Positions 32,994 to 41,492 of a DNA stretch of 64,000 nt are shown here, piece after piece. Location of the stretch: positions 1 to 64,000 of the forward strand of contig JAJZQW010000001.1 in assembly GCA_021802985.1 (NCBI GenBank). Direction: 5' to 3'. The notes beneath the pieces are model-generated. The model did not search any database, was not told the origin of the DNA, and worked only from the letters and a program-made list of their open reading frames with translations. The translations under genes were made by a program, and so were the position numbers. The stretch comes from Acidobacteriota bacterium (GTDB lineage Bacteria; Acidobacteriota; Holophagae; Holophagales; Holophagaceae). Positions within the stretch are counted from its first letter, which is position 1; each line of letters opens with the position of its first letter.

Positions 32994-34460
32994 ATGGATC
33001 CTATGACTGCCTCGCCCGCCGCCAATCCCCGCCCGCTCCAGGTCCTGCTGGTGGATGACAACCCCATCCAACTGAGCCTGCTGCGGCACCTGTTCCAGCG
33101 CCATGGGCACCACACCCTCGAGGCCCGGAACGGCGCCGAGGCCCTGCTGGTGCTGGCCACCGAGTTTCCCGATGTGGTCGTGAGCGACTGTGTCATGCCC
33201 CTGCTGGACGGCTACCAGCTCTGCCGCCTCCTGAAGGATGATCGGGCCACACGCCACCTGCCCGTCCTCCTCCTCACCGCCCAGGGCGGTGGCCTGGCGC
33301 GGTTCTGGGCCAAGACCTGCGGGGCCGACCGCTTCCTCGTGAAGGGCCGGGATCTGGACCATGTGGTCGAGGTGGCCGCCGCCCTGGCCGAGCAGACCGG
33401 GAAGCCCCGGCACGGCCACCAGGTGCCCCGCCTGGCCCAGGAGAACTTCGGGGTGGACGCCATCCAGCGCCGGCTGGCCCAGGCGCTGGAACAGCGGCTG
33501 GTGGAGACCGCCATGCGCGATTCCATCGGCCGGCTGTACACCGTGGAACACGACACCACCAAGCTCATCCAGGGCTTCATCGAGATCCTCCAGGAGCTGG
33601 TGCTGCCGGGCGCCCTGGTGGTGTCCTACCTGGGCGAGGACGGGGCCTGGTCCACCGGCGTCCACGGGGCCTCCACCAGCGAGCAGGATCGGCTCGCCCT
33701 TCAGGCGGAACTCTCCCAGCGCCTCGGCCTGCCGGCCCCCCTGGACTGCCACTGGCATCCCGCCAGCGATGGCGAGGAACGCCGTCGCAGCCTGCGGGAT
33801 CCCGTGCGCCTCGTGCTTTCCACCGGCGTGGCCGGGCAGCCCGCCGTGGGTGCCGTGGGCCTGTTGGCCGAGCGGCGGGCGACGGAGGAATACGAGCGTC
33901 TTTTCGAGATCGCCGCCGAGGAGCTGGGGCGCCTGCTCAGCCTGGAGGACTCGCGCCTTCGGCTCTACCACCAGGCCATCCGGGATCCGCTGACGGGCCT
34001 CTACAACCGGCGCCACATCCTCGACATGCTCGGCGTGGAACTGGACCAGTCCGCCCGCTTCGGGCAGCCCCTTTCCCTGATGGTCATCGACCTGGATCAC
34101 TTCAAGACCGTGAACGACCGCTTCGGCCATGCCACCGGCGATCAGGTGCTCAGCGTCGTGGCCCAGCGCATGGCCTTCGGACTGCGCAAGGTGGACCAGC
34201 TGGGCCGCGTGGGCGGCGAGGAGTTCCTGGCCTACTGCCCCCAGACGGATCTGGAGGGCACCCGGGCCCTGGCGGATCGGCTCCGGGAGCAGGTGGCGGA
34301 ATCGGCCATTCCGGGCCTGCCCGAATCCGGCCGGGTCACCCTCAGCATCGGCCTCGCCACCTGGAATGGCCCCGAGGACAGCACGGAGGCCCTGCTGGCC
34401 CGCGCCGACCGCAACCTCTACCAGGCCAAGGCCGAGGGACGGAACCGCGTCGTCGGCTGA
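32994..34460 (+). CDS. Response regulator with GAF-like middle and GGDEF domain (diguanylate cyclase)
   Basis: 488-residue cytosolic protein. The receiver domain (about residues 15-130) has VLLVDDNP, the phospho-acceptor Asp in VVVSDCVMPLLDG, and the lysine in RFLVKGRD. A GAF-like region covers about 180-325. The GGDEF domain (about 330-485) has FKTVNDRFGHATGDQVL and the active signature GGEEF near residue 407, preceded by an RKVD I-site at the correct five-residue distance. It should make cyclic di-GMP with product inhibition. ATG 33003 is an alternative start. No kinase gene adjoins it. Confidence 0.9.
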   Translation: MDPMTASPAANPRPLQVLLVDDNPIQLSLLRHLFQRHGHHTLEARNGAEALLVLATEFPDVVVSDCVMPLLDGYQLCRLLKDDRATRHLPVLLLTAQGGGLARFWAKTCGADRFLVKGRDLDHVVEVAAALAEQTGKPRHGHQVPRLAQENFGVDAIQRRLAQALEQRLVETAMRDSIGRLYTVEHDTTKLIQGFIEILQELVLPGALVVSYLGEDGAWSTGVHGASTSEQDRLALQAELSQRLGLPAPLDCHWHPASDGEERRRSLRDPVRLVLSTGVAGQPAVGAVGLLAERRATEEYERLFEIAAEELGRLLSLEDSRLRLYHQAIRDPLTGLYNRRHILDMLGVELDQSARFGQPLSLMVIDLDHFKTVNDRFGHATGDQVLSVVAQRMAFGLRKVDQLGRVGGEEFLAYCPQTDLEGTRALADRLREQVAESAIPGLPESGRVTLSIGLATWNGPEDSTEALLARADRNLYQAKAEGRNRVVG

Positions 34461-34483
34461 TCCTGCAGGAACCCTGGAAAGAG

Positions 34484-34578
34484 GCTGGTCGCGGAAGACA
34501 CGGAAAACAGCCGGAAGGCGCGGAACAGGACAGCCTCTTCCGTGCCCTCCGCGTGATTCTGCGCCTTCCGCGACCAGC
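34484..34578. repeat. Intergenic inverted repeat with GCTGGTCGCGGAAG ends (complete copy)
   Basis: A 95-base element. GCTGGTCGCGGAAG at 34484-34497 is the exact reverse complement of 34565-34578. The arms continue as imperfect complements made of loosely tandem (C)GGAA units, so the RNA or ssDNA can fold into one long hairpin. Related copies are at 12873 and 59627, all in gaps between genes. Confidence 0.8.
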
Positions 34579-34640
34579 AAAGCCTTGACAGTCTTGCGGC
34601 CAGGATCGCATGATGCCATACGCTTCCGTATGGAGTTTCC

Positions 34641-36356
34641 ATGGATCCCGAATCCCCGGTCCCCCAGGATCTGGCTGAGCGCGTGGCGCGCCTGGAGGCG
34701 CAGGTCGCCTGGCTCCTCCAGCAGGGCCAGCGTCCCCAGGCCGCCGCGCCCCGGCCCCGTCCAACCGCCCCAGCTCGTCCCCCTTCCCGGGAGATCTCGC
34801 CCGTGGTGTGGATCGCCGGCATCGGCGCCATCCTCTTCCTGCTTGGCGCCGTCTTCTTCTTCCGCTGGGCGGTCCAGCAGGGCTGGATGGGGCCCGAGTT
34901 CCGCTTCCTCCTCGGCCTCCTGGCGGGCGGCGCCCTCACGGCCTTCGCCGCGCGGCTGGTGCTGGGTGCGAATCGGCGGCTGGGCGTGGCCCTGCTGCTG
35001 GCGGGCCTGGGCACCCTGCAGTTCAGCTTCCGGGCCGGCGCCTTCAGCTTCCACTTCTTCACCCCGGCCCTGGGCTTGGCCGGGGTGGCGGCAGTCACGC
35101 TGGTGGCGGGCCTGCTGGCCGCCCGGGCCCGCAGCGGCGGGGCCCTGACCGTGGCCCTGGTTTCGGGCCTGGCGGCTCCCCTCGCCTTCAGCCAGGGCGG
35201 CCATCACGAGGTGGCCCTGGCCCTCTACCTGGCCGTGCTGATGGTCGCCGTGCTGGCCGTGCCCTACCTCGCCGGGACCGGCGGCCGCTGGCACGGGGCC
35301 CGCTGGACGGCCCTCCTCGGGACGTGGTTCCTGCTCCTCACCGCCTGCGCCGAGGTGATGCAGGCAGATGCGGCGATCCTCGGCCTCCTGCTGCTGCTCC
35401 ACCTGGTCTTGGCGGGCCTTTTGGCCTGGCTGCCGGGCACGGAGGAACGCCCCGCCACCCCCACGCTGCTGTGGCTGGTGGCCTCCATCCTCGCCACCGC
35501 CTACGGCTGGCTGGTCTGGAAGCGGCTGGCCTGGACGCCGGAACTCTACGCCGTGCCCGTGCTGGCCGCGGCCGCCTGGAACCTGGCCCTGGTGAAGCCC
35601 CTGCGGGCCCGCCTCGAGGGGCGCCAGGCGGACCTCGGCCTGCTGGCCCTGGCCGCGGGGCACCTGGCCCTGGCCGTGCCCGTGGCCCTGGCCTGGCGCT
35701 GGGTGGGCCCGTTCTGGGGCGTCTTCGCCCTGGGCCTGGCCGGGGCCGCCCACCGGACCGGAGCGGACGCGCCCGGCGAGGGGGCCTCCAGCCTCTCCTG
35801 GCTGGCCCTGGGCATGGCCCTGCTGGCCACGCTGCGCTGGGCCTTCCATGGCCTTGATGGCGCCTTCGATCCCGGGCACCCGGGATTGCCCTTCCTCCGC
35901 GCGGTCTTCGCCGAGGGCCTCCTGGCCGCGTGCGCCTGGTTCCTCCTCACCCGCCGAGGCGGTCGCCAGGGCATCTTCGCCTTCCTGGCCCTCCAGGTCA
36001 CGGCGAACATGACGCTGGCGGTGGAGGCGGCCCGCCTCGTCCAGTGGCTGCAGGCGCCGGATCCCCGCCTCGTCCCCTGGGGCGCCAGCCGGGCCGCGTC
36101 CATCACCCTCACGCTGGTCTGGGCCCTCTCCGGTGCCTGGCAGTGGATGCGCGGCCTCGGGCACGAGGGTGGGGCCCGCCGGGCCCTGCTCGCCGCAGGC
36201 TACGCCTGGATGGGCCTCGCCGCCCTGAAGCTCCTCGTCGTGGACCTGGCCTCCGCCGATACGCCCCTGCGGGCCCTGGCCTTCCTCGGCGTGGGCGCCA
36301 TTGGCATGACCGCGGCCATCCTCGCCCGACGACACCACCCGGACGCGCGGCCATGA
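34641..36356 (+). CDS. DUF2339 polytopic membrane protein
   Basis: 571-residue protein. A soluble N-terminal stretch with a short coiled coil (about residues 8-30) and a Pro-rich linker are followed by around 18-20 hydrophobic segments to the C-terminus. The glycine-rich first helices (WIAGIGAILFLLGAVFFFRW) are typical of DUF2339, whose function is unknown. GGAG precedes the ATG at 34641. It overlaps the DUF3999 gene by four bases, and the two families are found side by side in other bacteria, so the products probably form one envelope system. Confidence 0.82.
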   Translation: MDPESPVPQDLAERVARLEAQVAWLLQQGQRPQAAAPRPRPTAPARPPSREISPVVWIAGIGAILFLLGAVFFFRWAVQQGWMGPEFRFLLGLLAGGALTAFAARLVLGANRRLGVALLLAGLGTLQFSFRAGAFSFHFFTPALGLAGVAAVTLVAGLLAARARSGGALTVALVSGLAAPLAFSQGGHHEVALALYLAVLMVAVLAVPYLAGTGGRWHGARWTALLGTWFLLLTACAEVMQADAAILGLLLLLHLVLAGLLAWLPGTEERPATPTLLWLVASILATAYGWLVWKRLAWTPELYAVPVLAAAAWNLALVKPLRARLEGRQADLGLLALAAGHLALAVPVALAWRWVGPFWGVFALGLAGAAHRTGADAPGEGASSLSWLALGMALLATLRWAFHGLDGAFDPGHPGLPFLRAVFAEGLLAACAWFLLTRRGGRQGIFAFLALQVTANMTLAVEAARLVQWLQAPDPRLVPWGASRAASITLTLVWALSGAWQWMRGLGHEGGARRALLAAGYAWMGLAALKLLVVDLASADTPLRALAFLGVGAIGMTAAILARRHHPDARP

Positions 36357-37558
36357 AGTACGCTCGTCCTCTCCTCCTCGCCGGCCTCGCCCTGCTGGCC
36401 CTCGCCTGTGCGCAGGAGGACCGCTCCGGCCTGCGCCGGCGCACCATCCCGCCGCCGCCCACCAGCGGCTGGGCCCGGTTGCCGCTGGACGCCGCCGCCC
36501 AGCGGGTTGCCAAGAGCCTGTGGATCTCCGATGCCACCGGGCGCAGCGTCCCCTTCCTGGTGGCTCGCGAGGGCCTCTGGGCGCCCCAGCCCCTGACCCT
36601 GGACCACCCGCTGCTGGGCGTGGATCGGGCAGGTCGCCCGGCCGTCGACTTCGCCCTGAAGCTGCCGGAGGGATGGCAGGTGGGCGAGCGGGAACAGCTC
36701 CGCCTCGACTTCGATCTCGACGGGGCCGCGCCCTGGGTGGCCACCCTCTCCGCCGAGCGACAGCGCCAGGACGGCGGTTTCCTGGCCTACACCTTCCCCG
36801 CCCCGGCGCACCTCTATGACCTGTCCCCCTCCGGCCAGCGCACGAGCCTCACCCTGCCCTGGGATGGCGAGCGCTACCGGATCACCCTCCGCATGGACCA
36901 AGGTCGGGCTCCACGGATCAAGGGCCTGCGCGTCTTCGCCGAGACCCGGCCCGAGGCCCTGGAGGCCGAGCTGGCCCTGGACGCCACCCTGGTGCCGGAA
37001 CCGGGCCGACCCCGCGAATGGCGCCTCACCCTCCCCGAGGCAGCGCGCGTCGTGGGCCTGGACGTGAGTCTGGCGCCCCCGGCCGCGCCCCTGCGGGCGG
37101 AGGTGGCCTTCGGCGAAGACGGCGCCTTCACCCTCGTCGCCGACCCCCTCTGGAACCTGCCGGCGCTGAACTCCCACGCCACGCGGATCGCCCTGCCGCC
37201 AACCCTCGCACAGACCGTGCGCCTGCGGCTGCCGGAGGGCGCCACGCCCACCTCGGCCCGCATCCTCACCCGCCGCCAGACCCTGCTCTTCCCGGCGGAG
37301 GCCGGCCAGGCCTACACCCTCCACCTGGGCGGCGTGGCCCGCCCCGCCCCCGGCGACCTGGGCGCCCTGCCCTCCAGCCGCGCCGTCTTCGCCACCGCGC
37401 CTCTGGCCCTGGGGCCCGAGGCGCCGGATCCCGAAGGCCTGCCGCACCGGATCTCCTCCGGCGAGCGGGCCCGCCCCTGGATGCCCTGGGTGGCCGGCGC
37501 GGCGGTGCTGCTGCTGGGCCTGGCCGCGTGGCGGCTGCTGCGGGACGGACAGGCTTAG
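36353..37558 (+). CDS. DUF3999-family envelope protein
   Basis: 401-residue protein. An N-terminal export signal with a cysteine in LALLALACAQ fits a lipoprotein. A large beta-rich extracytoplasmic region follows, and one C-terminal transmembrane helix (about residues 375-395, VAGAAVLLLGLAAWRLL). It is coupled to the DUF2339 gene by an ATGA overlap. The family has no assigned biochemical role. Its TAG overlaps the convergent stop of the cysteine-hydrolase gene. Confidence 0.8.
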   Translation: MKYARPLLLAGLALLALACAQEDRSGLRRRTIPPPPTSGWARLPLDAAAQRVAKSLWISDATGRSVPFLVAREGLWAPQPLTLDHPLLGVDRAGRPAVDFALKLPEGWQVGEREQLRLDFDLDGAAPWVATLSAERQRQDGGFLAYTFPAPAHLYDLSPSGQRTSLTLPWDGERYRITLRMDQGRAPRIKGLRVFAETRPEALEAELALDATLVPEPGRPREWRLTLPEAARVVGLDVSLAPPAAPLRAEVAFGEDGAFTLVADPLWNLPALNSHATRIALPPTLAQTVRLRLPEGATPTSARILTRRQTLLFPAEAGQAYTLHLGGVARPAPGDLGALPSSRAVFATAPLALGPEAPDPEGLPHRISSGERARPWMPWVAGAAVLLLGLAAWRLLRDGQA

Positions 37559-38112
37559 AGATCCGCCAGCACCTCATCCGTGGCCTTCACCGCCGCGAAC
37601 TGGCCCCGCAGTTCGGCCAGGGCCACGCGGTGGGCGGTCTCGGCGGGAATGCGGCCGCCCTCGCCGTCATCCAGGGAGAGGGCGGAGCTGGCATCGGACA
37701 CCACGGTCACGTCGAAGCCCAGGTTGGAACCCAGGCGGGCGGTGGTGGACACGCAGAGGTGGGTGGTGATGCCGGCGATGACGAGGCCGGTGATGCCGTG
37801 CATCCGCAGATGCTCCTCCAGGCCCGTGCCTAGGAAGGCCGCGTGGACGGATTTTGTGAAGATGGGCTCGCCCGGCAGGGGCTGGGCTTCAGGCTTGAAC
37901 GCATGACCGGGCTGGTCAGGGTGGAGCGGTGAGGCGGGGTTGGCGGAGGCGTGGCGCACATGCAGTACCGGGCGGCCGGAGGCGCGGAAGCCCGCCAGCA
38001 GCCGCGCCACGTTGGCCTCGGCCGCGGGCGTGCTGCGGACCCCCCAGGCGGGATCGTCCCAGGCCTTCTGGACATCGATGAGCAGCAGGGCGGTGGGGGT
38101 GGCAAGGGTCAT
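37555..38112 (-). CDS. Isochorismatase-family cysteine hydrolase
   Basis: 185-residue Rossmann-like hydrolase with a full catalytic triad: Asp in ALLLIDVQKAW, Lys in FTKSVHAAFLGTG and Cys in AGITTHLCVSTTARLG. The family cleaves isochorismate, nicotinamide or other small amide or ether substrates; here the substrate is unknown. The ATG at 38112 overlaps the stop of the EamA remnant on the same strand, so it was once part of an Lrp-EamA-hydrolase operon. Confidence 0.87.
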   Translation of the reverse strand: MTLATPTALLLIDVQKAWDDPAWGVRSTPAAEANVARLLAGFRASGRPVLHVRHASANPASPLHPDQPGHAFKPEAQPLPGEPIFTKSVHAAFLGTGLEEHLRMHGITGLVIAGITTHLCVSTTARLGSNLGFDVTVVSDASSALSLDDGEGGRIPAETAHRVALAELRGQFAAVKATDEVLADL

Positions 38113-38525
38113 GGGGCCTCCGGAAGCACCTCGAGAAGGATCGGCTTCGACCGCAGCTGCACCAGGGCCACGGCAGCGAGAATGATGAGCATGCCCGCCA
38201 GGGCCCGCCAACCGAAGGGTTCCTTCAGGACCAGGGTGCCCAGGAGCACCGCCACCAGGGGATTCAGGTAGGCGTAGGTGCCCATTTTCGCGGGAGGCCA
38301 GGCCTTGGCCAGGTAGATGTAGGCCGAGAAGGCCAGCACCGAGCCGAAGAGGGCCAGGTAGCTCACGGCCAACACGGCTTTGGCATGGAGGGGGGCGCGC
38401 AGGTAGCCGCCCAGGAATGGCGCCAGCGCCCAGCCCATGAGCGCCGCCAGCACCGCGGTGACGCCCGAGGGCACGGTCAGTTCCGCCCAGGACACCAGGG
38501 CGTTGGGGCAGCCCAATGGCGTCAT
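38109..38525 (-). pseudogene. EamA/DMT transporter remnant with internal deletion
   Basis: A 138-codon frame with ATGA overlaps at both ends (Lrp gene upstream, hydrolase downstream). Full EamA transporters have ten helices in about 290 residues. Here a piece from the end of the first repeat (WAELTVPSGVTAVLAALM) is joined directly to the later half of the second (YLALFGSVLAFSAYIYLAK then AYLNPLVAVLLGTLVLKEP). The N-terminal helices are missing too. Translation coupling is intact, but a working transporter is unlikely unless it dimerises as a small DMT protein. Confidence 0.65.
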
Positions 38526-39028
38526 CCCTTCTTCGCCTTCCGGGCCTGGGCATCCTGGGGGAAGGGGCTGGGGCCCGACTTCTCCCAGTGGGTCTCCAGG
38601 ACCATGGTCGTGCGCGTGGTGACCATGGGGCCCAGGGCGCGGATCCGGCGCAGGCGCTCGGCGATGCCCGCGGGCGTATCCGCCACGATCTTCAGCAGCA
38701 GCGCGTCCTCGCCGGCAATGGTGTGGGCCTCCAGGATGTCGGGATCCTGCTCCAGGGCCTTGATGAAGCGCTGTTCCAGGGCCTCGTTGTTGTCCTTGTA
38801 GCGCACGGCCACGAAGGCCACGGTGGGCTTGTTCACGGAGGCGGGGCTCACGCGGGCGGCGTAGCCCGCCAGCACGCCCTCGGCCTCCAGCCGCTTCACC
38901 CGGTCGATGATGGTGGGGCGGCTCACCCCCAGCCGCTCGGCCAGTTCCGCGTGGCTCATGCGGCCGTCCTGCTGCAGCAGCGCCACCAGGCGCCGGTTGA
39001 GGTCGTCGTCCATCAGGGGCTTGACCAT
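38522..39028 (-). CDS. Lrp/AsnC-family transcriptional regulator
   Basis: 168-residue protein. The N-terminal helix-turn-helix (about residues 5-55, HAELAERLGVSRPTIIDRVK) is followed by the RAM effector domain with IAGEDALLLKIVADTPAG. The ATG at 39028 is preferred because GGAGG sits five bases upstream; an earlier Met at 39052 lacks one. The stop overlaps the start of the EamA remnant. Lrp paralogues often control an adjacent EamA-type amino-acid exporter, so its target may now be defunct apart from the hydrolase. Confidence 0.88.
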   Translation of the reverse strand: MVKPLMDDDLNRRLVALLQQDGRMSHAELAERLGVSRPTIIDRVKRLEAEGVLAGYAARVSPASVNKPTVAFVAVRYKDNNEALEQRFIKALEQDPDILEAHTIAGEDALLLKIVADTPAGIAERLRRIRALGPMVTTRTTMVLETHWEKSGPSPFPQDAQARKAKKG

Positions 39029-39048
39029 GCCTGCCTCCGGGAAGAGCT

Positions 39049-39079
39049 TCATTCAACACTGTGAAAGAGAATCATTCAA
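39049..39079. promoter_or_regulatory. Direct repeats upstream of the Lrp gene
   Basis: TCATTCAA occurs at 39049-39056 and again at 39072-39079, 23 bases apart (about two helical turns), in a locally AT-rich stretch just before the Lrp gene. It is a candidate autoregulatory site. Confidence 0.4.
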
Positions 39080-39172
39080 TGGATGGGACAATCCGTAAAG
39101 CCGTGAACCCGGGGGCTCGGCCCCGAACCGATGCGGAAGGCGGGTACGGGTAACATGGGCCTTGAGGTGTCC

Positions 39173-40003
39173 ATGGACTTTGCCCGTCCCCATACGGACC
39201 AGAGCTTCTTCCTGATCGCGGGGCCCTGCGTCATCGAGAACCGCGACCATGCCCATTTCATGGCGGGGCAGCTGCGGGACCTGGCGGAGGCCCGGGGCAT
39301 CCCCTTCATCTACAAATCCAGCTTCGACAAGGCCAATCGCACCAGCGGGGGAAGCGCCCGGGGGCCGGGCATGGACGACGGGTTGGACATCCTGGCCGAA
39401 GTGCGGCGCCGCTACGGCGTGCCCGTCCTCACCGACGTGCACGAGAGCCAACAGTGCGCCCCGGCGGCGCAGGCGGTGGACGTGCTCCAGATCCCGGCCT
39501 TCCTGTGCCGGCAGACGGATCTCCTGGTGGCCGCCGCCGCCACCGGCTGCACGGTGAACCTGAAGAAGGGCCAGTTCCTCGCCCCCTGGGACCTGAAACA
39601 CGGCGTGGAGAAACTCCAGTCCGTGCCCGGCCACGGCCCCGTGTGGGTAACCGAGCGGGGCTCCAGCTTCGGCTACGGCAACCTGGTGGTGGATTTCCAG
39701 TCCTTCCCCCACCTCCGCAAAACGGGCTGCCCCGTGGTCTTCGATGCCACCCACAGCGTGCAGAAGCCGGGCGCCCTCGGCGACCGCACGGGGGGGGCGC
39801 GGGAGATGATCCCCACCCTGGCCCGGGCCGCGGCCACGGCCGTGGATGGCTTCTTCTTCGAGGTGCACGACTGCCCCGAGAAGGCCCTCAGCGATGGGCC
39901 CAACGCCATGCGCCTGGAGGCCTTCGGCGACCTCCTGGACCAGCTGCTGGTCCTCTGGAGGGCCGGGCGTGCGGCCGCGCAGCAGGATCCCGCGGGCCGC
40001 TGA
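39173..40003 (+). CDS. kdsA: 3-deoxy-8-phosphooctulonate synthase (KDO-8-P synthase)
   Basis: 276-residue TIM-barrel enzyme condensing arabinose-5-phosphate with phosphoenolpyruvate for lipopolysaccharide KDO. Motifs are FDKANRTS, NLKKGQFLAP and FDATHSVQKPG. The N-terminal IAGPCVIENRD holds a cysteine where metal-independent enzymes such as E. coli KdsA have asparagine, so this is the metal-dependent class. The ATG at 39173 has GAGG five bases upstream. The stop overlaps the GNAT gene start (TGATG). Other KDO genes are not adjacent. Confidence 0.95.
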   Translation: MDFARPHTDQSFFLIAGPCVIENRDHAHFMAGQLRDLAEARGIPFIYKSSFDKANRTSGGSARGPGMDDGLDILAEVRRRYGVPVLTDVHESQQCAPAAQAVDVLQIPAFLCRQTDLLVAAAATGCTVNLKKGQFLAPWDLKHGVEKLQSVPGHGPVWVTERGSSFGYGNLVVDFQSFPHLRKTGCPVVFDATHSVQKPGALGDRTGGAREMIPTLARAAATAVDGFFFEVHDCPEKALSDGPNAMRLEAFGDLLDQLLVLWRAGRAAAQQDPAGR

Positions 40004-40554
40004 TGGAGGTCGTCCTGAAGGCCGGGCGAGCTTTGGAACTGCGCCCCCTGCGCCTGGCCGATGCGCGGGCCCTCTTCGCGCAGGTGGATGCCAACCGCGC
40101 CCGCCTGCGCCGCTGGCTGCCCTGGCCCGATGCCAATCTTTCTCCCACCGATTCGCGCGCCTACATTCTGCAGATGCGCACCCAGGCGAAGGCGGGCCTC
40201 GGGCAGACCTTCGGCCTCTGGTGGAAGGACCAATTGGTGGGCGTGGCGGGCTTCAACTGGATCGACGGCGCCAACCACAGCGCCGCCGTCGGCTACTGGC
40301 TGGCCGAGGAGGCGCAGGGCCGCGGCCTCATGACCGCCGCGGTGTCCGCCCTGCTCCGCCACGGGTTCCACGGCCTCGGACTGAACCGCATCGAGATCCG
40401 CGCGGGCCTCCGCAACCGCCGCAGCCGCGCCATCCCCGAACGCCTCGGTTTCCGCCGCGAGGGCACGCTCCGTCAGGCCGAGTGGGTCAGCGGCCGCTAC
40501 GTGGACCACGCCGTGTACGGGCTGCTGGCCGCGGCGTGGAAGGCCCGGCGATAA
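40003..40554 (+). CDS. GNAT N-acetyltransferase (RimJ/RimL type)
   Basis: 183-residue acetyltransferase. The acetyl-CoA-binding region is GYWLAEEAQGRGLMTAAV, with the family continuation LNRIEIRAGLRNRRSRAIPERLGF. Similarity is to RimL/YdaF-like ribosomal-protein serine acetyltransferases. The start ATG overlaps the kdsA stop, so it is cotranscribed, although a functional link to KDO synthesis is not evident. Confidence 0.87.
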   Translation: MEVVLKAGRALELRPLRLADARALFAQVDANRARLRRWLPWPDANLSPTDSRAYILQMRTQAKAGLGQTFGLWWKDQLVGVAGFNWIDGANHSAAVGYWLAEEAQGRGLMTAAVSALLRHGFHGLGLNRIEIRAGLRNRRSRAIPERLGFRREGTLRQAEWVSGRYVDHAVYGLLAAAWKARR

Positions 40555-40561
40555 TCAACTG

Positions 40562-41422
40562 CTATTCCACCCCGGCCGCGTAGGTCAGGTTCAGCAGGGC
40601 CATGGCGCGGGTCACCTTGCCCACGCTGTTCTTGGTGGTGTCGGTGTAGGGAATGCCCCGCCGTTCCAGGGCCTCGTAATCGAAGTTGCCGTCGCCGCTG
40701 AGATCGAAACAGAGGGCGCCGTCCTTGATCCAGTCGGTGCGGATCTGGTAGCCGGGCGCGGGCACGGCGCTCACGATCACGTCGGCCACGCGGATGAAGC
40801 CCTCCAGGTGATCCTTGTTTGTGTTCGCGTGGCAGAGGATGGGCGTAGCCTTGAGGTTGGCCACCATGGCGGTGAGGGGACGGCCGATGCGCAGGCTGTC
40901 GTTGATGACCAGCACCGTCTTCCCCGCCAGCCAGGCCTCCCCGAAGCCGCGCTTGAGGGTCTTCACGAGGGCCCGGGCCGTGCAGGGCGTCATGCAGCGG
41001 TGCTGGGAACCGTCGTCAAGCCGCTTCCGGTACTTGTTCAGGAAGCCGATGTTGATGGCGTGCAGGCCCTCGATGTCCTTGCCCGGATCCACCAGATCCA
41101 TCACCTCGTCGTCCTTGATCTCGGGGTAGCGCAGGGGATAGAAGATGAAGATCCCGTGCGTCTTGTCGTCCTGGTTGAGGCGGGCCAGCAGCTTCACCAG
41201 CTGCATGCCGTTCTGCACCCGCAGGTCCGCCGCGTTGATGCCCAGGTCCTCGCAGTCCTTCATCAGCCAGCGCTGGTAGGTGACGCTGCCGGGATCCTCG
41301 GTGCCCAGGATCACGCCCAGGCCGGGGGCAAAGCCCAGCTTCTGGACGTTGGACTTCACCAGCCGCAGGTAGTGCTGGGCGGTCTCCTGGCAATCGAGTT
41401 TCCCAGTGAGCGTGGAAGGCAT
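40562..41422 (-). CDS. MTD1-like methylenetetrahydrofolate dehydrogenase (FolD family without cyclohydrolase residues)
   Basis: 286-residue FolD-family protein. The folate-site Tyr is present in SVTYQRWLMKDCEDLG, but the position of the catalytic lysine (K56 of E. coli FolD, four after Tyr) is Leu, and the Gln of the VQLPLP motif is Phe (GIFIFYPLRYP). Both residues are needed for cyclohydrolase activity. Other segments (KDIEGLHAINIGFL, PCTARALVKTLKRG, VLVINDSLRIGRPLTAMVAN) resemble the yeast NAD-dependent dehydrogenase Mtd1 more than bacterial FolD. I infer a dehydrogenase producing methenyl-THF. A second, standard folD or fchA would then be expected elsewhere. Confidence 0.78.
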   Translation of the reverse strand: MPSTLTGKLDCQETAQHYLRLVKSNVQKLGFAPGLGVILGTEDPGSVTYQRWLMKDCEDLGINAADLRVQNGMQLVKLLARLNQDDKTHGIFIFYPLRYPEIKDDEVMDLVDPGKDIEGLHAINIGFLNKYRKRLDDGSQHRCMTPCTARALVKTLKRGFGEAWLAGKTVLVINDSLRIGRPLTAMVANLKATPILCHANTNKDHLEGFIRVADVIVSAVPAPGYQIRTDWIKDGALCFDLSGDGNFDYEALERRGIPYTDTTKNSVGKVTRAMALLNLTYAAGVE

Positions 41423-41480
41423 GGAACACCTCAGCTTCCATTCTACCGACTCCCCGCGCCAGAACCGGGCCGAGGCGTCC

Positions 41481-41486
41481 TATGCT
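41481..41486 (+). promoter_or_regulatory. -10-like box six bases before the nth start
   Basis: TATGCT followed by GGCTCC and then ATG at 41493. Initiation 6-7 bases after the box would fall on the start codon, so the mRNA may be leaderless. No Shine-Dalgarno is present. Confidence 0.45.
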
Positions 41487-41492
41487 GGCTCC

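Noticed and set aside
34484-34578. GGAAG-rich repeats as a CRISPR array
   Set aside because: Units are degenerate, have no regular repeat-spacer alternation, and the block is an inverted repeat. No cas genes are present.
32883-36338. Minus-strand open frame continuing some 1150 codons upstream of the NFACT gene
   Set aside because: It is antisense to the GGDEF, DUF2339 and DUF3999 genes, is rich in Gly/Arg/Gln/His as expected from GC-rich antisense reading, and shows no family motif.
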